Source of the DNA: Archaeoglobaceae archaeon
Lineage (GTDB): Archaea > Halobacteriota > Archaeoglobi > Archaeoglobales > Archaeoglobaceae
Assembly (NCBI GenBank): GCA_015523335.1
Contig: WAKM01000003.1
Span: forward strand, 1-60,036
Reading direction: 5' to 3'
Length of the DNA: 60,036 bases
The translations under genes and the position numbers were made by a program. Below, in pieces: positions 43,716 to 53,300 of the stretch. The notes beneath the pieces were generated by a model. The model did no database searches. It was not told the DNA's origin and saw only the letters and a list, made by a program, of their open reading frames with translations. Positions within the stretch are counted from its first letter, which is position 1. Every line of letters begins with the position of its first letter.

Positions 43716-43991
43716 ATGGTGGAGTTGCCCGTTCACAAAGATAAGAAGTTGGTAGAATCCGGGGAATTCGAGTTCGAAACTTACCTAAGCAAGGACGAGC
43801 TTGTAAAATTCCTCAGAAATCTGGCAGATCAGATAGAAAAAGGTAATGAGATCGAAGTTTCTTCGGAGGATTGGGTAATAAAGTTCGCATTCACCGAGCC
43901 GATAGAGGTCGAGATAGAATTCGATGCTGAAGCTAAAAAGCTCGAATTCGAAATAGAGTTCAAGCAGATGTCCAAGATCGTAACGGGGTGA
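43716..43991 (+). CDS. Amphi-Trp domain protein
   Basis: The 91-residue protein matches the amphi-Trp domain: ESGEFEFETYLSKDELVKFL, then ADQIEKGNEIEVSSEDW, then alternating charged and hydrophobic strands (VEIEFDAEAKKLEFEIEFK). These small domains are amphipathic and of unknown function. It is the first gene of an apparent operon with the prenyltransferase-like, crcB and DUF190 genes. Its end carries a GGGGTGA ribosome-binding site for the next gene. Confidence 0.75.
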   Translation: MVELPVHKDKKLVESGEFEFETYLSKDELVKFLRNLADQIEKGNEIEVSSEDWVIKFAFTEPIEVEIEFDAEAKKLEFEIEFKQMSKIVTG

Positions 43992-43997
43992 TTAATT

Positions 43998-44807
43998 ATA
44001 GACGTTGAAGGTTTGAAGAGATTCGTGCTGGAAAGGAGATCCAAGGACGGGGGATTCGCATTCTGCAATCCTTTACCTTCTTCGCTCCCGGAAACGTTCT
44101 ACGCCGTTTACATTTTAAATGCTATAAACGTCGATATCGAGGACGAAGATAAGCTCGTTGATTTTTTGCTGAAAAAACTCAATCCGGATATTTATTCAAT
44201 TTTTTACGTTTACAACACCCTTTCGATTCTGAATGAGGATCTGCCGGATTACTCGGAATTTCTGCTTGGAAGGCTTAGAGAGGCTATGAAAAGGGAGAAA
44301 CGATCCGATTTGGGACACGAACTCGGAATTACGGCTACATACTCCTTCGAGAATCCGAACATACTCAGAGAGGTATACATGATCGTAACATCCCTGAAAC
44401 TGTTGGGTTCGGATGTTCCGAAGGAAGTATACGATTTCGTAATGCGGTTTAAGCGGAACGGCGGATACGGAATCGGTAGGGCTAACTTGAAGGATACTTT
44501 CTATGCCGTTTCGATTTTGAGGGATGAAAACGTAGTAGATTTCGTTCTAAAGCACGAATGCAAGGAAGGCGGATTCGCAAAACATCCGAAAGCTCATCCG
44601 CCTTATCTTGAAGATACCTTCTATGCCGTTTCAATCCTGAACACAGTGGATTACAGATACAGGAACGAAAGAACGATTCGATACATAACAATGTTGCAAA
44701 ATCCAGATGGAGGGTTCAGAAGGAGTATCTACGGCGGAATCTCTACGCTTGAAGACAGCTACTACGCAGTTGCAAGCTTGAAGCTTATGGGGGTAAAAAT
44801 ACGATAA
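43998..44807 (+). CDS. Prenyltransferase/terpene-cyclase-like alpha-toroid protein
   Basis: The sequence has repeated QW/PFTB-type motifs: DGGFAFCNPLPSSLPETFYA, NGGYGIGRANLKDTFYAV, EGGFAKHPK with LEDTFYAV, and DGGFRRSIYG with LEDSYYAV. This is the alpha-alpha barrel of protein prenyltransferase beta subunits and squalene cyclases. The first normal start is TTG 44013 (264 residues). ATA 43998 sits six bases after GGGGTGA and would give the more natural start Met-Asp-Val-Glu-Gly-Leu-Lys. Catalytic function is unknown; there is no clear DxDD or zinc triad. Confidence 0.75.
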   Translation: MDVEGLKRFVLERRSKDGGFAFCNPLPSSLPETFYAVYILNAINVDIEDEDKLVDFLLKKLNPDIYSIFYVYNTLSILNEDLPDYSEFLLGRLREAMKREKRSDLGHELGITATYSFENPNILREVYMIVTSLKLLGSDVPKEVYDFVMRFKRNGGYGIGRANLKDTFYAVSILRDENVVDFVLKHECKEGGFAKHPKAHPPYLEDTFYAVSILNTVDYRYRNERTIRYITMLQNPDGGFRRSIYGGISTLEDSYYAVASLKLMGVKIR

Positions 44808-45181
44808 ATGTTCTGTTGATAGGTTTGGGAGGATTCGTCGGTGCAATTTTGAGATACGTGGTGAGCGGTCTGGTTCAGGACGGCATAGTGACGTTTCCCA
44901 TCGGAACGCTGGCGGTCAATACGATAGGCAGTTACTTTCTGAGCCTTATCATGTATCTCTCGGAATATTACGGATTTTTCAACACCAATGCGAGGATATT
45001 CCTAACTATAGGTCTCTTGGGATCCTTCACGACGATGTCCACGTTCAGCTACGAATCCTTCAGACTCCTTGAGGAAAACAAAATGCTTTTATTTGCCTTA
45101 AACGTAATCGTTACCGTATCACTAACGCTGTTTGCAGTGTATCTGGGTAGAATAACGACACTAACGATATGGAGGCGTTGA
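44804..45181 (+). CDS. crcB: Fluoride channel CrcB/Fluc
   Basis: This is a four-helix fluoride exporter. GGFVGAILRYVVSG, PIGTLAVNTIGSYFLSL and GLLGSFTTMSTFSYESF are the three signatures, including the Asn and Phe residues of the pore. The first normal start is TTG 44816, which cuts four residues from helix 1. ATA 44804 overlaps the previous stop (ATAA), has GGGGGT nine bases upstream, and gives the expected N-terminus (Asn-Val-Leu-Leu-Ile-Gly). The DUF190 gene follows three bases later, a common pairing. Confidence 0.9.
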   Translation: MNVLLIGLGGFVGAILRYVVSGLVQDGIVTFPIGTLAVNTIGSYFLSLIMYLSEYYGFFNTNARIFLTIGLLGSFTTMSTFSYESFRLLEENKMLLFALNVIVTVSLTLFAVYLGRITTLTIWRR

Positions 45182-45183
45182 TT

Positions 45184-45519
45184 ATGGAGGATGCAGTCCT
45201 TCTGAGGATATTTATAGGAGAATCGGATAAGTATGAGGGCAAACAACTTTACAAATATCTGGTGGAGTTTTTTAAAAAGGAGGGTTTGGCTGGGGCAACG
45301 GTGATAAGGGGAATTTACGGCTTCGGAAAAACGAGCATAATAAGATCGCCATCAATTCTTCGCCTGTCCGTCGATCTTCCCATAATAGTCGAGGTAGTAG
45401 ACAGTAGAGAAAAAATAGAGAGGATCAAGCCGAAGTTGCTCGAAATAGTTAAGGAAGGTTTAATTACGGAGGAAAAAATTAACGTGGTTATATACAGAGG
45501 AAAAGGCAACAACCCCTGA
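45184..45519 (+). CDS. DUF190 protein
   Basis: From ATG 45184 the product is 111 residues, with GGAGG (45171-45175) upstream. RIFIGESDKYEGKQLYKYLV, GLAGATVIRGIYGFG and RSPSILRLSVDLPIIVEVVD are characteristic. It has a PII-like ferredoxin fold. Its frequent placement after crcB suggests regulation or support of fluoride export. Confidence 0.88.
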   Translation: MEDAVLLRIFIGESDKYEGKQLYKYLVEFFKKEGLAGATVIRGIYGFGKTSIIRSPSILRLSVDLPIIVEVVDSREKIERIKPKLLEIVKEGLITEEKINVVIYRGKGNNP

Positions 45520-45529
45520 AGTGTCGCCG

Positions 45530-45976
45530 TTACCTCAACTCGATCTTCTCCTCACGAACGACCTTCTTTTCGATACTCTCAGCTTTCGAAAAAGATCTGT
45601 ATTTGCCCTTGTTTATATATTCTTCAATTTTTCTTATAAATCTATCATTTGTTCTAATTACCGGCAGTATGGTCGTGTCTCCCCTTATGTCCTTGATCTT
45701 GTCAACGTATTCCACTGTGTCGTCGTTGCCGTAGTAGAGAACCCAGTTTCTGAAATCCCCAACCTCGCAGAAAGATGCGTAGCTTATCAACTCAACTATC
45801 GCGAACTTTCCGTCGATTATTCCGTGAAGGGTGTCGTAGTCGACTAAGAACAACCTTCCGTTCGAATAAAATAGCCTCTCAGCTTCCAAGGCTATAGCCT
45901 GCCTGACGAACTCGTCCAAGCTGAACTCCTCCGGCTCGTCGAGCATCACTGGTCCAATGTAGATTATTTGATCCAT
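45530..45976 (-). CDS. Uncharacterised protein
   Basis: From ATG 45976 the product is 148 residues. It is acidic and soluble with no membrane segment and no motif I recognise. Readable features are IYIGPVMLDEPEEFSLDEF at the start, a middle with VDYDTLHGIIDGKFAIVEL, and a basic end. It is convergent with the DUF190 gene across ten bases. It looks like a real gene by length and codon pattern, but no function can be given. Confidence 0.6.
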   Translation of the reverse strand: MDQIIYIGPVMLDEPEEFSLDEFVRQAIALEAERLFYSNGRLFLVDYDTLHGIIDGKFAIVELISYASFCEVGDFRNWVLYYGNDDTVEYVDKIKDIRGDTTILPVIRTNDRFIRKIEEYINKGKYRSFSKAESIEKKVVREEKIELR

Positions 45977-46000
45977 AACCAACATTTAGCGGAATGCTAA

Positions 46001-46912
46001 TTAAAGCTTTTGCAAAGCAATTACCGTGCTCCAACCGCAGTGAACTTCGATTTCCCCGTCCCAGCCTATCTTGGGATACGCGTTGTATATCTCAACCTCA
46101 TCGCCCACGTCAATTTCCCTGTAGAGCTTGGCATGCTCTCCCCAAAGCAGAACCTTAACCCTATCCGTTTCGTCCGATATGAATACCTCGGCTAAGTCTT
46201 TTCCCTTAACGAGCCTTACTCCGTTGAGACCGCTTATCCTTCCCCTCACGTTTACCTTTTGCAACGGAATTATCTTGCATATCGGAGTAAATACGCTTGA
46301 AAAGTCGATTTCAACGTTATTTATAACCCTAAGCTCGGTTATCACGAACTCTTCGTTTCCAAAACCTAAAGCTTCGATCACATCCCCCCTTCTAAGCTGA
46401 GCCTCGCATTTCAGAGTGCAGACCTTCACCGAACTTCCGTGCTTAAGTGCAATCTTAGTCCCGTTCGTAGCCAAGACTATTCCGCGAATTTTCTCCCTCG
46501 AATCCTCCAGTATCTCGACGTCGGAAGGATCGTTAACGGATAGCTCGATTCCGTCCCTTCTCTTCACGAATCCCCTAAGCCTAACTCTGCAACCTTCGAC
46601 GATATCCCCGGCTTTAATTAGTTCGGCGGAATCGTTCCAGAAGGTAACCCTAACCCTTGCATTTTCATCCCTGAGAATGGTATTCGCTACCAGACCCCTT
46701 CTTTCATCCTTTACAAATTCTCTGACGCTCAGAATCCTCTCTATCACTCCTTCAACCGCAACCTTGCCCCTCTTATTCGCAAGCTCGCTCAGTCTTGTTG
46801 TTGGAATTCTTCCAAAGCTGTAATCCACGAGAAGTTTCAGAGTTTCATCATCGATCAAATCCCCGAAGTGCTCCTTAAACTCTTGCAACCTTCGTCGGTA
46901 TTCGTCCATCAT
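46001..46912 (-). CDS. OB-fold single-stranded DNA-binding protein (RPA-like)
   Basis: From ATG 46912 the product is 303 residues; AAGGAGATC just upstream favours this over the TTG at 46930. After a helical start there are at least two OB-fold segments: VAVEGVIERILSVREFV then ANTILRDENARVRVTFWND, and VNVRGRISGLNGVRLV then EVFISDETDRVKVLLWG. This is the archaeal replication protein A pattern. No zinc finger is present, so it may be one of two RPA-like proteins. Confidence 0.82.
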   Translation of the reverse strand: MMDEYRRRLQEFKEHFGDLIDDETLKLLVDYSFGRIPTTRLSELANKRGKVAVEGVIERILSVREFVKDERRGLVANTILRDENARVRVTFWNDSAELIKAGDIVEGCRVRLRGFVKRRDGIELSVNDPSDVEILEDSREKIRGIVLATNGTKIALKHGSSVKVCTLKCEAQLRRGDVIEALGFGNEEFVITELRVINNVEIDFSSVFTPICKIIPLQKVNVRGRISGLNGVRLVKGKDLAEVFISDETDRVKVLLWGEHAKLYREIDVGDEVEIYNAYPKIGWDGEIEVHCGWSTVIALQKL

Positions 46913-46974
46913 GATCTCCTTATAGCTCAAATCGATATAGTTAACGGTTTAAACAATCGTGACTAATCCTTACC

Positions 46975-48402
46975 ATGGAAACGATCACGTCCGAGGAGAT
47001 GATGGTCGTCGATACGAACTGCGAGTATTACGGATTGTCGAGGCTTCAGCTTATGGAGAACGCCGGAAGGGGGGTTGCCGAAGAAATCGCAAATAGGTTC
47101 GAACCGTGCAAAGTTGCGATTTTTGCAGGCTTGGGAAACAACGGTGGAGATGCCTTCGTCGCTGCAAGGCATCTGAAAGGCTTCGAGGTCGAGATATATC
47201 TCATGGGATCAGCCAAGGATATAAGAACGGACATAGCCTTGAGGAATTTTAGGATTCTGAAGGAGTGTGGTTTCAGAATTTTCGAGGTTAAAGATTCAAC
47301 TATGCTTAAAGAAATCGATGCGGAAATAGTGGTTGACGGTATGCTCGGAACAGGAGTTAGAGGAAAGCTTAGGCAACCTTACGCAAGGGCTGTTGAAATT
47401 ATAAACGAATCAGATGCAAAGGTTTTTGCCGTGGACGTTCCGACCGGATTGAATCCCGATACAGGTGAGTATGAAGAAGCTGTAAAAGCCGATTACACGA
47501 TAACGTTCCACAAGGCGAAGCCGGGATTGCTGAAGGCTAAGGAGATCGTGGGAGAGCTTATAGTCAAGGACATAGGCATTCCGAAGGGGCTGGAGATGCT
47601 GACTGGGCCCGGAGAAGTCAAGCTAGCATACAAGAGGTTTGAGAGCGGTCATAAGGGCAGTCACGGTAGGGTTCTTATAGTCGGCGGAGGAGAATACACC
47701 GGAGCCCCAGCTTTGACTGCTTTGGCATCTTACTACGCCGGAGCGGACATAGTGACGCTGGTAGTTCCTGAGAAGATTTACGGCGTAGTTGCATCGTTTT
47801 CGCCGAATCTGATCGTCAGGAAGGTTGAAGGCGACGCGATAACGCTTAGGCATCTGGATACGATAGCCGAAATCGCGAAAAGGCATCACGTAGCCGTTTT
47901 GGGCATGGGGGTTGGAAGGAATGAGGAATTCAAGGAATTTGTTGCCGAATTCCTTAAGTGCGTTGATAAAGCTGTGCTCGATGCTGACGGCTTGATTTCC
48001 GATATTCCCGAAGGTGTCGAGTGCATCTTAACTCCGCACGCCGGGGAATTTAAGAAGGTCTTCGGCTTGGATGCAAGTTTGGAGAATGCGAAGAAGGTGG
48101 CTGAGAAGATCAAAGCGACGATACTGCTTAAGGGAAGAGAAGACGTGATAACGGATGGCAGTAGAGTGAAGGTAAACACAAGTGGGAACGCGGGAATGAC
48201 GGTCGGCGGAACGGGTGACGTTTTGGCTGGAATTACCGGAGCGTTCTTCGCGTTAAACGAAGCGTTTTGGAGCGCATGCGCCTCAGCTTTCGTTAACGGA
48301 AGGGCTGGAGATCTATGCCTCGACAACTTCGGCTACAACTACACGGCTTTAGACCTGATTAGAATGATTCCGAAGGCTATAAAAGACTCGCTCGAATTTT
48401 AA
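46975..48402 (+). CDS. nnr: Bifunctional NAD(P)H-hydrate epimerase and ADP-dependent dehydratase
   Basis: The 475-residue protein repairs damaged NADH and NADPH. Residues 1-205 are the epimerase (LMENAGRGVAEEI; GLGNNGGDAFVAARHL; VVDGMLGTG). Residues 210-475 are the kinase-like dehydratase (GSHGRVLIVGGGEYTGAP; LTPHAGEFKKVFG; GTGDVLAGITGAF). The two activities are commonly fused. The end overlaps the DUF211 gene by 4 bases in the convergent direction. Confidence 0.94.
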   Translation: METITSEEMMVVDTNCEYYGLSRLQLMENAGRGVAEEIANRFEPCKVAIFAGLGNNGGDAFVAARHLKGFEVEIYLMGSAKDIRTDIALRNFRILKECGFRIFEVKDSTMLKEIDAEIVVDGMLGTGVRGKLRQPYARAVEIINESDAKVFAVDVPTGLNPDTGEYEEAVKADYTITFHKAKPGLLKAKEIVGELIVKDIGIPKGLEMLTGPGEVKLAYKRFESGHKGSHGRVLIVGGGEYTGAPALTALASYYAGADIVTLVVPEKIYGVVASFSPNLIVRKVEGDAITLRHLDTIAEIAKRHHVAVLGMGVGRNEEFKEFVAEFLKCVDKAVLDADGLISDIPEGVECILTPHAGEFKKVFGLDASLENAKKVAEKIKATILLKGREDVITDGSRVKVNTSGNAGMTVGGTGDVLAGITGAFFALNEAFWSACASAFVNGRAGDLCLDNFGYNYTALDLIRMIPKAIKDSLEF

Positions 48403-48686
48403 TCCTGCTCGGTTTTCACCCTCTCAACGATAATGTTTCCGGCTACGATTTCGTCGACGCTGTGTATCACCGCTCCGAGCTCTTCTATAACCTTCTTTAT
48501 TTTTTCGAAATCCATGTTGTTACCTACAATCGTAATTTTCAAAGTCTCCGTATTTTGATCCATTTCGGAAAGGCTCAAATTTACGCCATCCACGTTTTCA
48601 ACTTCGCTGAGTCTCAACGCCAGTATTACGTTACTCGGTTCGTGCGGTTTTAAGACATCCAGCACCAATCTCCTCAGCCCGGTCAC
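48399..48686 (-). CDS. DUF211 protein
   Basis: The 95-residue protein starts at GTG 48686. LRRLVLDVLKPHEPSNVILA at the start and the later IIEEL-type helix with AVIHSVDEIVAG match the ferredoxin-like DUF211 family. Function is not known. It is convergent with nnr. Confidence 0.85.
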   Translation of the reverse strand: MTGLRRLVLDVLKPHEPSNVILALRLSEVENVDGVNLSLSEMDQNTETLKITIVGNNMDFEKIKKVIEELGAVIHSVDEIVAGNIIVERVKTEQD

Positions 48687-48745
48687 AATAACATCTTAAT
48701 CCTACTTTGTATTTAACTGTTTTTCACCGAACCGATGCGGGGATC

Positions 48746-49573
48746 TCACTCGACCATCTCCACTCCGTAAACCCTCTCAACGTTTTCGACGCATATCTTG
48801 TAAATGAAATCCTCATCGAATCCGTGCTTCAACAGTTCCTTAACCTTCCTCGGAACGGTCTTTGGCCCCAAAACAGCACCGGGTCTGCTTTTATCGTCTA
48901 TGTAATCCGTTTCGAGCATGAACCTATCTCCCTGCTTTGCCGCCTCAAGCGCGTAATCGTTTAGGCATATAACCGAAGGAAATATTCCGACTTCCTCGAA
49001 CTCTTTCACTTTGGGTGGAGAGAAGTGCTTAACGACCTTCTCCCTTTTTAATCCGACTTTATCAGCCATTTCGGCTATCTCCTTGATCCCTTCGAGAGTG
49101 TAAGATTCCGTATGCAGTTGAACCGCACATCCGACGTCCTTAGCAACTTCGAACGCGTGCATCATGACCTCGTTGCTAAGATCCCAGACATCCTTCGGAA
49201 CCTTGTAGTGCGGTCTTCCGCTCTTTATCGCCACGGCCTTCCCTTCTTCAACGTATTTCCCCGCTAATTCCAAAGCTTCTTTCATTATCTCAGCCGCCCT
49301 CTTGAATCCCAACCTTCCGCCGATTATTGTTATTTCAGCCGGATGAACACCCAAAACGGCGAAAGCTCTGACGATCTTATTGGCTTTGTTTACCAAGCCG
49401 ATGTGGGCGTCGAATATCTTTTTGAAATCCTCTCCCTTCGTGGGCTTAACGTTGTAGTGCTTGCTAAGTAGGGAAACAAGAAAGACGTGCGTTCCGCCAG
49501 CATTTTTGAACTGCTCCAGAGCCTTAAGCTTAAGGTGGTTGTAGAGGTGCATGTGGTCGTCCGTTATTATCAT
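48746..49573 (-). CDS. TatD-like metal-dependent hydrolase, archaeal type
   Basis: This 275-residue TIM-barrel amidohydrolase has the N-terminal metal ligands in DDHMHLYNH, LGVHPAE, QLHTESYT near residue 155, HFSPPK, and LETDYIDD with the last Asp. Substrate unknown; relatives are nucleases or phosphoesterases. It stands alone between DUF211 and nop5. Confidence 0.85.
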   Translation of the reverse strand: MIITDDHMHLYNHLKLKALEQFKNAGGTHVFLVSLLSKHYNVKPTKGEDFKKIFDAHIGLVNKANKIVRAFAVLGVHPAEITIIGGRLGFKRAAEIMKEALELAGKYVEEGKAVAIKSGRPHYKVPKDVWDLSNEVMMHAFEVAKDVGCAVQLHTESYTLEGIKEIAEMADKVGLKREKVVKHFSPPKVKEFEEVGIFPSVICLNDYALEAAKQGDRFMLETDYIDDKSRPGAVLGPKTVPRKVKELLKHGFDEDFIYKICVENVERVYGVEMVE

Positions 49574-49646
49574 GGAAAAGCGGTTGGCGGTTTCGGTAGT
49601 TATCCTTAACGCTAAGGTTTAATAGCTCGCAATGAAATCATAAGCC

Positions 49647-50525
49647 ATGAAGTGGAACGTTTGGTTCGGCGAAGTCGTTGAGGAAGACGGCAAGCTGATC
49701 GCTAAGAAATCGAGCGATCTTGTTGAATCTTTTAAGAACGCTTCGAATCCCGAAGCTCTCCCGTTCAATTTGCCCGAAGTTGGGCTTCAGGTTTTCGAAT
49801 CGCTTGAAGATTATTACAGAACACTCCGCAAGATCGCTATAAAGGTAACTTCGGAGAAGGTCGAGAAAGAGCTCAAAAGGGAGGACAGATACGTAATATT
49901 GCTGTTGAAAGCCTTGGACAAGCTCAACGAGAGTATAAACATGCTTGAAGAGAAGTTGAGGGACATAGAGGAGGTCAAGATAAGCGAAACCACCGAGGAC
50001 TTCAGGGAGAGAATCGAAGAGCTGAAGAGGTTGAGGAGGAGAATAGAGAAGGAGATAGAGGATGTTATAACCAAGATCGCTCCTAACCTTACGGAGATTG
50101 CCGGAGCGGTGATTGCGGCAAGGCTACTTGAGAAGGCTGGAAGCTTGGAGAGGTTGGCTTTCTTGCCGGCGAGCAAGATTCAGATTTTAGGAGCGGAGAA
50201 GAGTTTATACAAAGCTTTGGCGAGGATGAGAAGAGGGAAGCCCGCAAAAACACCCAAGCACGGAATAATATTCATTCATCCGTTCATAAGAACGTTGCCG
50301 AAGAGAAAGAGGGGTAGGATGGCGAGGTTCATGGCGGCGAAGCTTGCGATAGCGGCGAAGTTGGACTACTTCAAAGGTGAGCTGGACGAAAGTCTTGCAG
50401 AATCTGTTCGAAAGAAATACGAGGAATTAAGGAGGGAAAAGGACAAACCGAAGAAGGAGGAATCAAAGCAAGAGCGCAGGGAAGAAAAACAGAAAAAGAA
50501 GAAGAAAAAGCCGAAACATAGGTGA
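49647..50525 (+). CDS. nop5: Nop5 (Nop56/58), C/D box sRNP core protein
   Basis: The 292-residue scaffold of the 2'-O-methylation complex has an N-terminal fibrillarin-binding domain. A central coiled coil (about 105-150) is followed by the Nop RNA-binding domain (IAPNLTEIAGAVIAARLLEK and LPASKIQILGAEKSLYKAL), and a Lys/Glu-rich tail ends it. It is followed by fibrillarin 50 bases later, the usual archaeal pair. Confidence 0.95.
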   Translation: MKWNVWFGEVVEEDGKLIAKKSSDLVESFKNASNPEALPFNLPEVGLQVFESLEDYYRTLRKIAIKVTSEKVEKELKREDRYVILLLKALDKLNESINMLEEKLRDIEEVKISETTEDFRERIEELKRLRRRIEKEIEDVITKIAPNLTEIAGAVIAARLLEKAGSLERLAFLPASKIQILGAEKSLYKALARMRRGKPAKTPKHGIIFIHPFIRTLPKRKRGRMARFMAAKLAIAAKLDYFKGELDESLAESVRKKYEELRREKDKPKKEESKQERREEKQKKKKKKPKHR

Positions 50526-50574
50526 ATACTTTTTATGAGTAACATTTTAAAGCTTGGAGGAGGTTATAGCAACG

Positions 50575-51222
50575 ATGAAAGAAATAATCCACAATGTCTA
50601 TATAATTGAAAGGGAAGGCAAGGAGATTTTGGTAACCAAGAGTAAATACGGTAGCCATTACGGTGAGAGGAAGATCGGAGAATTCAGAGAATGGATACCC
50701 TCAAGAAGCAAACTCGCCGCGATGATCCTTAAGGGGCACGTCATAGACATAAAGCCAGATTGGAAGGTTCTCTACTTGGGAGCGGCGAGCGGAACAACCG
50801 TAAGCCACCTCGCGGATATAGTTGACGAAGGTATTATATACGCAGTAGAATATTCTGCAAAGCCGTTCGTAAAGTTCCTCCAGCTTGCTGAGGAAAGGAG
50901 AAACATAATCCCTCTACTCGAAGATGCCTCGACCCCTTGGAAGTATAACGGAATAGTCGAGAAAGTGGACTTCGTTTACCAAGACATAGCCCAAAAGAAC
51001 CAGATAGAGATATTCTTCGCAAACATCGACATGTTCCTGAAGGATGGAGGGGAAGGGGTTATAATGGTTAAAGCGAGGAGCATAGACTCAACTGCCGAAC
51101 CTGAAGTGGTTTTCGATAGGGTTGTGAAGGAATTGGGTGAGAAGCTTGAAGTGGTAGCTCACGGATCGTTGGAACCTTTCCATAAGGATCATATTTATGT
51201 TCACGTTAGGAAGACAAAGTAA
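50575..51222 (+). CDS. flpA: Fibrillarin-like rRNA/tRNA 2'-O-methyltransferase
   Basis: From ATG 50575 the product is 215 residues, with GGAGGAGG (50555-50562) upstream. VLYLGAASGTTVSHLADI is the SAM-binding motif, YAVEYSAKPFVKFLQLA the next, and VDFVYQDIAQKNQ holds the catalytic Asp. It methylates RNA guided by C/D box sRNAs with Nop5 and L7Ae. Confidence 0.96.
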   Translation: MKEIIHNVYIIEREGKEILVTKSKYGSHYGERKIGEFREWIPSRSKLAAMILKGHVIDIKPDWKVLYLGAASGTTVSHLADIVDEGIIYAVEYSAKPFVKFLQLAEERRNIIPLLEDASTPWKYNGIVEKVDFVYQDIAQKNQIEIFFANIDMFLKDGGEGVIMVKARSIDSTAEPEVVFDRVVKELGEKLEVVAHGSLEPFHKDHIYVHVRKTK

Positions 51223-51258
51223 TATATTGAGTGTGATAATTATTGTGAAGGTGATCGA

Positions 51259-52761
51259 ATGGAGAGGGAAATTGCCGTATTCGATACCACGCTGAGAGAT
51301 GGTGAACAGACTCCGGGCGTTTCTCTTCCGGTTAGCTACAAAATTCAGATCGCCAAACAGCTCGATAAGTTAGGTGTCGATGTAATCGAAGCGGGATTCC
51401 CTTCAGCTTCTAAAGGTGAGTTTGAAGCTGTAAAGGAGATAGCGAACTTAGGCTTAAACGCTAAGATCTGTGGTCTCGCAAGAATGGTTAAAGGAGACAT
51501 CGATGCCGCTATCAAAGCCGACGTGGATATGGTTCACATATTCATCCCAACGTCCAAGATCCAAGTTGAGCACACGATTAAGAAAAGTAGAGAAGAGATA
51601 ATCGAAATAAGCGTCGAATGCGTCGAATACGTAAAGAGCCATGGCGTCGAATGTATGTTCTCGGCAATGGATGCAACGAGGACGGAGATGGATTACTTAA
51701 AGAGGATCTACAAAGCGGTTGAAGAGGCTGGGGTCAATATAGTCAACGTTCCGGATACGGTCGGAATTGCAACGCCTTTCAAGTTTTACGACATGATAAG
51801 GGAATTGAGGGAACATTTGAAGGTTCCGATAGATGTCCACTGCCACAACGATTTCGGCTTGGCTACCGCGAACACATACGCTGCGGTTTTGGCTGGAGCT
51901 AATGAAGTGCAGGTTACCGTCAACGGAATAGGAGAAAGAGCCGGAAATGCCGCACTTGAGGAGGTAGTTGCACTGCTCTACGCTGAGGGATTCAAGACGA
52001 ATATCAGGATGGAATATTTAGTGGAAACTTCGAGGCTTGTAGAGAGGCTTACCGGAGTCAAGTTGCCGCCGAACAAGCCGATCGTTGGCGAGAACGCATT
52101 CAGCCACGAAAGTGGGATTCATGCGCACGGAGTGCTGAAGGATGCGAGGACGTTTGAACCGGGCATCATAACGCCGGAGATGGTAGGACACAAGCGTAGG
52201 ATAGTCATAGGCAAGCACGCTGGAAGGCATCAAATAAAGAAGATGCTCGAAGATGCCGGCTACATTGTAGATGAAGAAAGCCTGACGAAAATAGTGGAGA
52301 AGGTTAAAGAGCTCGGAGATAAAGGTAAGAAGGTCACCGATCTCGACCTATTCACGATAGCGGAAGTTATATTGGGAGAGGTCAGGAAGGAGGAGAGAGC
52401 CGTAAACATCGAGGAGGTTACAGTGATAACTGGCAATAAGATAACGCCAACAGCCGTCATCAACGCTGAAGTTATGGGCAAGAAGAAGGTTACCTCAGCC
52501 ATAGGAGTTGGACCCGTTGACGCTTCGCTGAAAGCTGTGACTGAACTTTTAGGTAAGAAGATCAAGATTACGGAATTCAGGATGGATGCGATTACCGGCG
52601 GAAGCGATGCTTTGGCTGACGTTTACGTGACGATCGAAGATGAGAGCGGAGAAACCTTTACCGCAAGAGCTGCTGGAACTGATATAGTTATGGCGTCAAT
52701 AGATGCGGTTATAAACGCAGTGAACTACCTAATGCTCAGGAAGAAGAAAGGTAGGCGATGA
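51259..52761 (+). CDS. leuA: 2-isopropylmalate synthase or (R)-citramalate synthase
   Basis: The 500-residue protein has a TIM-barrel HMGL-like domain ([15 protein letters not shown] at 8-22; [16 protein letters not shown] near 195; [14 protein letters not shown]) and a C-terminal regulatory LeuA dimer domain. Both leuA and cimA have this layout in archaea, so leucine or isoleucine synthesis cannot be told apart here. RBS AGGTGAT precedes ATG 51259. It is the first gene of a six-gene series in which each of the other five overlaps its upstream neighbour. Confidence 0.9.
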   Translation: MEREIAVFDTTLRDGEQTPGVSLPVSYKIQIAKQLDKLGVDVIEAGFPSASKGEFEAVKEIANLGLNAKICGLARMVKGDIDAAIKADVDMVHIFIPTSKIQVEHTIKKSREEIIEISVECVEYVKSHGVECMFSAMDATRTEMDYLKRIYKAVEEAGVNIVNVPDTVGIATPFKFYDMIRELREHLKVPIDVHCHNDFGLATANTYAAVLAGANEVQVTVNGIGERAGNAALEEVVALLYAEGFKTNIRMEYLVETSRLVERLTGVKLPPNKPIVGENAFSHESGIHAHGVLKDARTFEPGIITPEMVGHKRRIVIGKHAGRHQIKKMLEDAGYIVDEESLTKIVEKVKELGDKGKKVTDLDLFTIAEVILGEVRKEERAVNIEEVTVITGNKITPTAVINAEVMGKKKVTSAIGVGPVDASLKAVTELLGKKIKITEFRMDAITGGSDALADVYVTIEDESGETFTARAAGTDIVMASIDAVINAVNYLMLRKKKGRR

Positions 52762-53300
52762 TCATGTCACTGAGGAGGAAGATAAGTTTATCGAAGGTTC
52801 AGAAAATTAAAAAATTTCTTTCATCTAAAAAATCCGAAAATAGAAAGAAGATAGGTGTTCTTGTGGATGGTCCGAACATGCTTAGAAAGGAGTTTAACAT
52901 CAATCTGAGCGAGATAAGGGAGATACTTTCGGAATACGGTGACATAAAGGTTGCAAAAGTCTTCTTAAACCAGTATGCGAGCGAAAAACTGGTTGAGGCT
53001 ATAGAAAATCAGGGATTCGAGCCTGTAGTCACATCCGGAGATGTAGATGTTAGGATGGCTGTTGAGGCTATGGAACTCATCTACAACGACTCGATAGATG
53101 TCATAGCTTTGGTTACGAGGGATGCGGATTTCAAAGCGGTGCTTAAGAAGGCTATGGAGATGGGAAAGGAGACTATAATCATCGGAGCGGAGCCGGGATT
53201 TTCTGCAGCACTCAAGAATTCCGCTGACATAGCGATAGTTTTGAACGAGGACGATTTTGAAGATGTGGAAGAAGAGGCAAAGGAGCAGGTCAAAGCATGA
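52758..53300 (+). CDS. NYN-domain (LabA/DUF88, TIGR00288-like) putative nuclease
   Basis: The 180-residue protein has a basic N-terminal helix, then a PIN-like NYN fold. GVLVDGPNMLRKEF near residue 35 carries the first catalytic Asp and Asn. GDVDVRMAVEAMELIY and LVTRDADFKAVLKKAMEMG carry the other acids. NYN proteins are RNases. It overlaps leuA and the next gene by 4 bases each. Confidence 0.82.
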   Translation: MIMSLRRKISLSKVQKIKKFLSSKKSENRKKIGVLVDGPNMLRKEFNINLSEIREILSEYGDIKVAKVFLNQYASEKLVEAIENQGFEPVVTSGDVDVRMAVEAMELIYNDSIDVIALVTRDADFKAVLKKAMEMGKETIIIGAEPGFSAALKNSADIAIVLNEDDFEDVEEEAKEQVKA

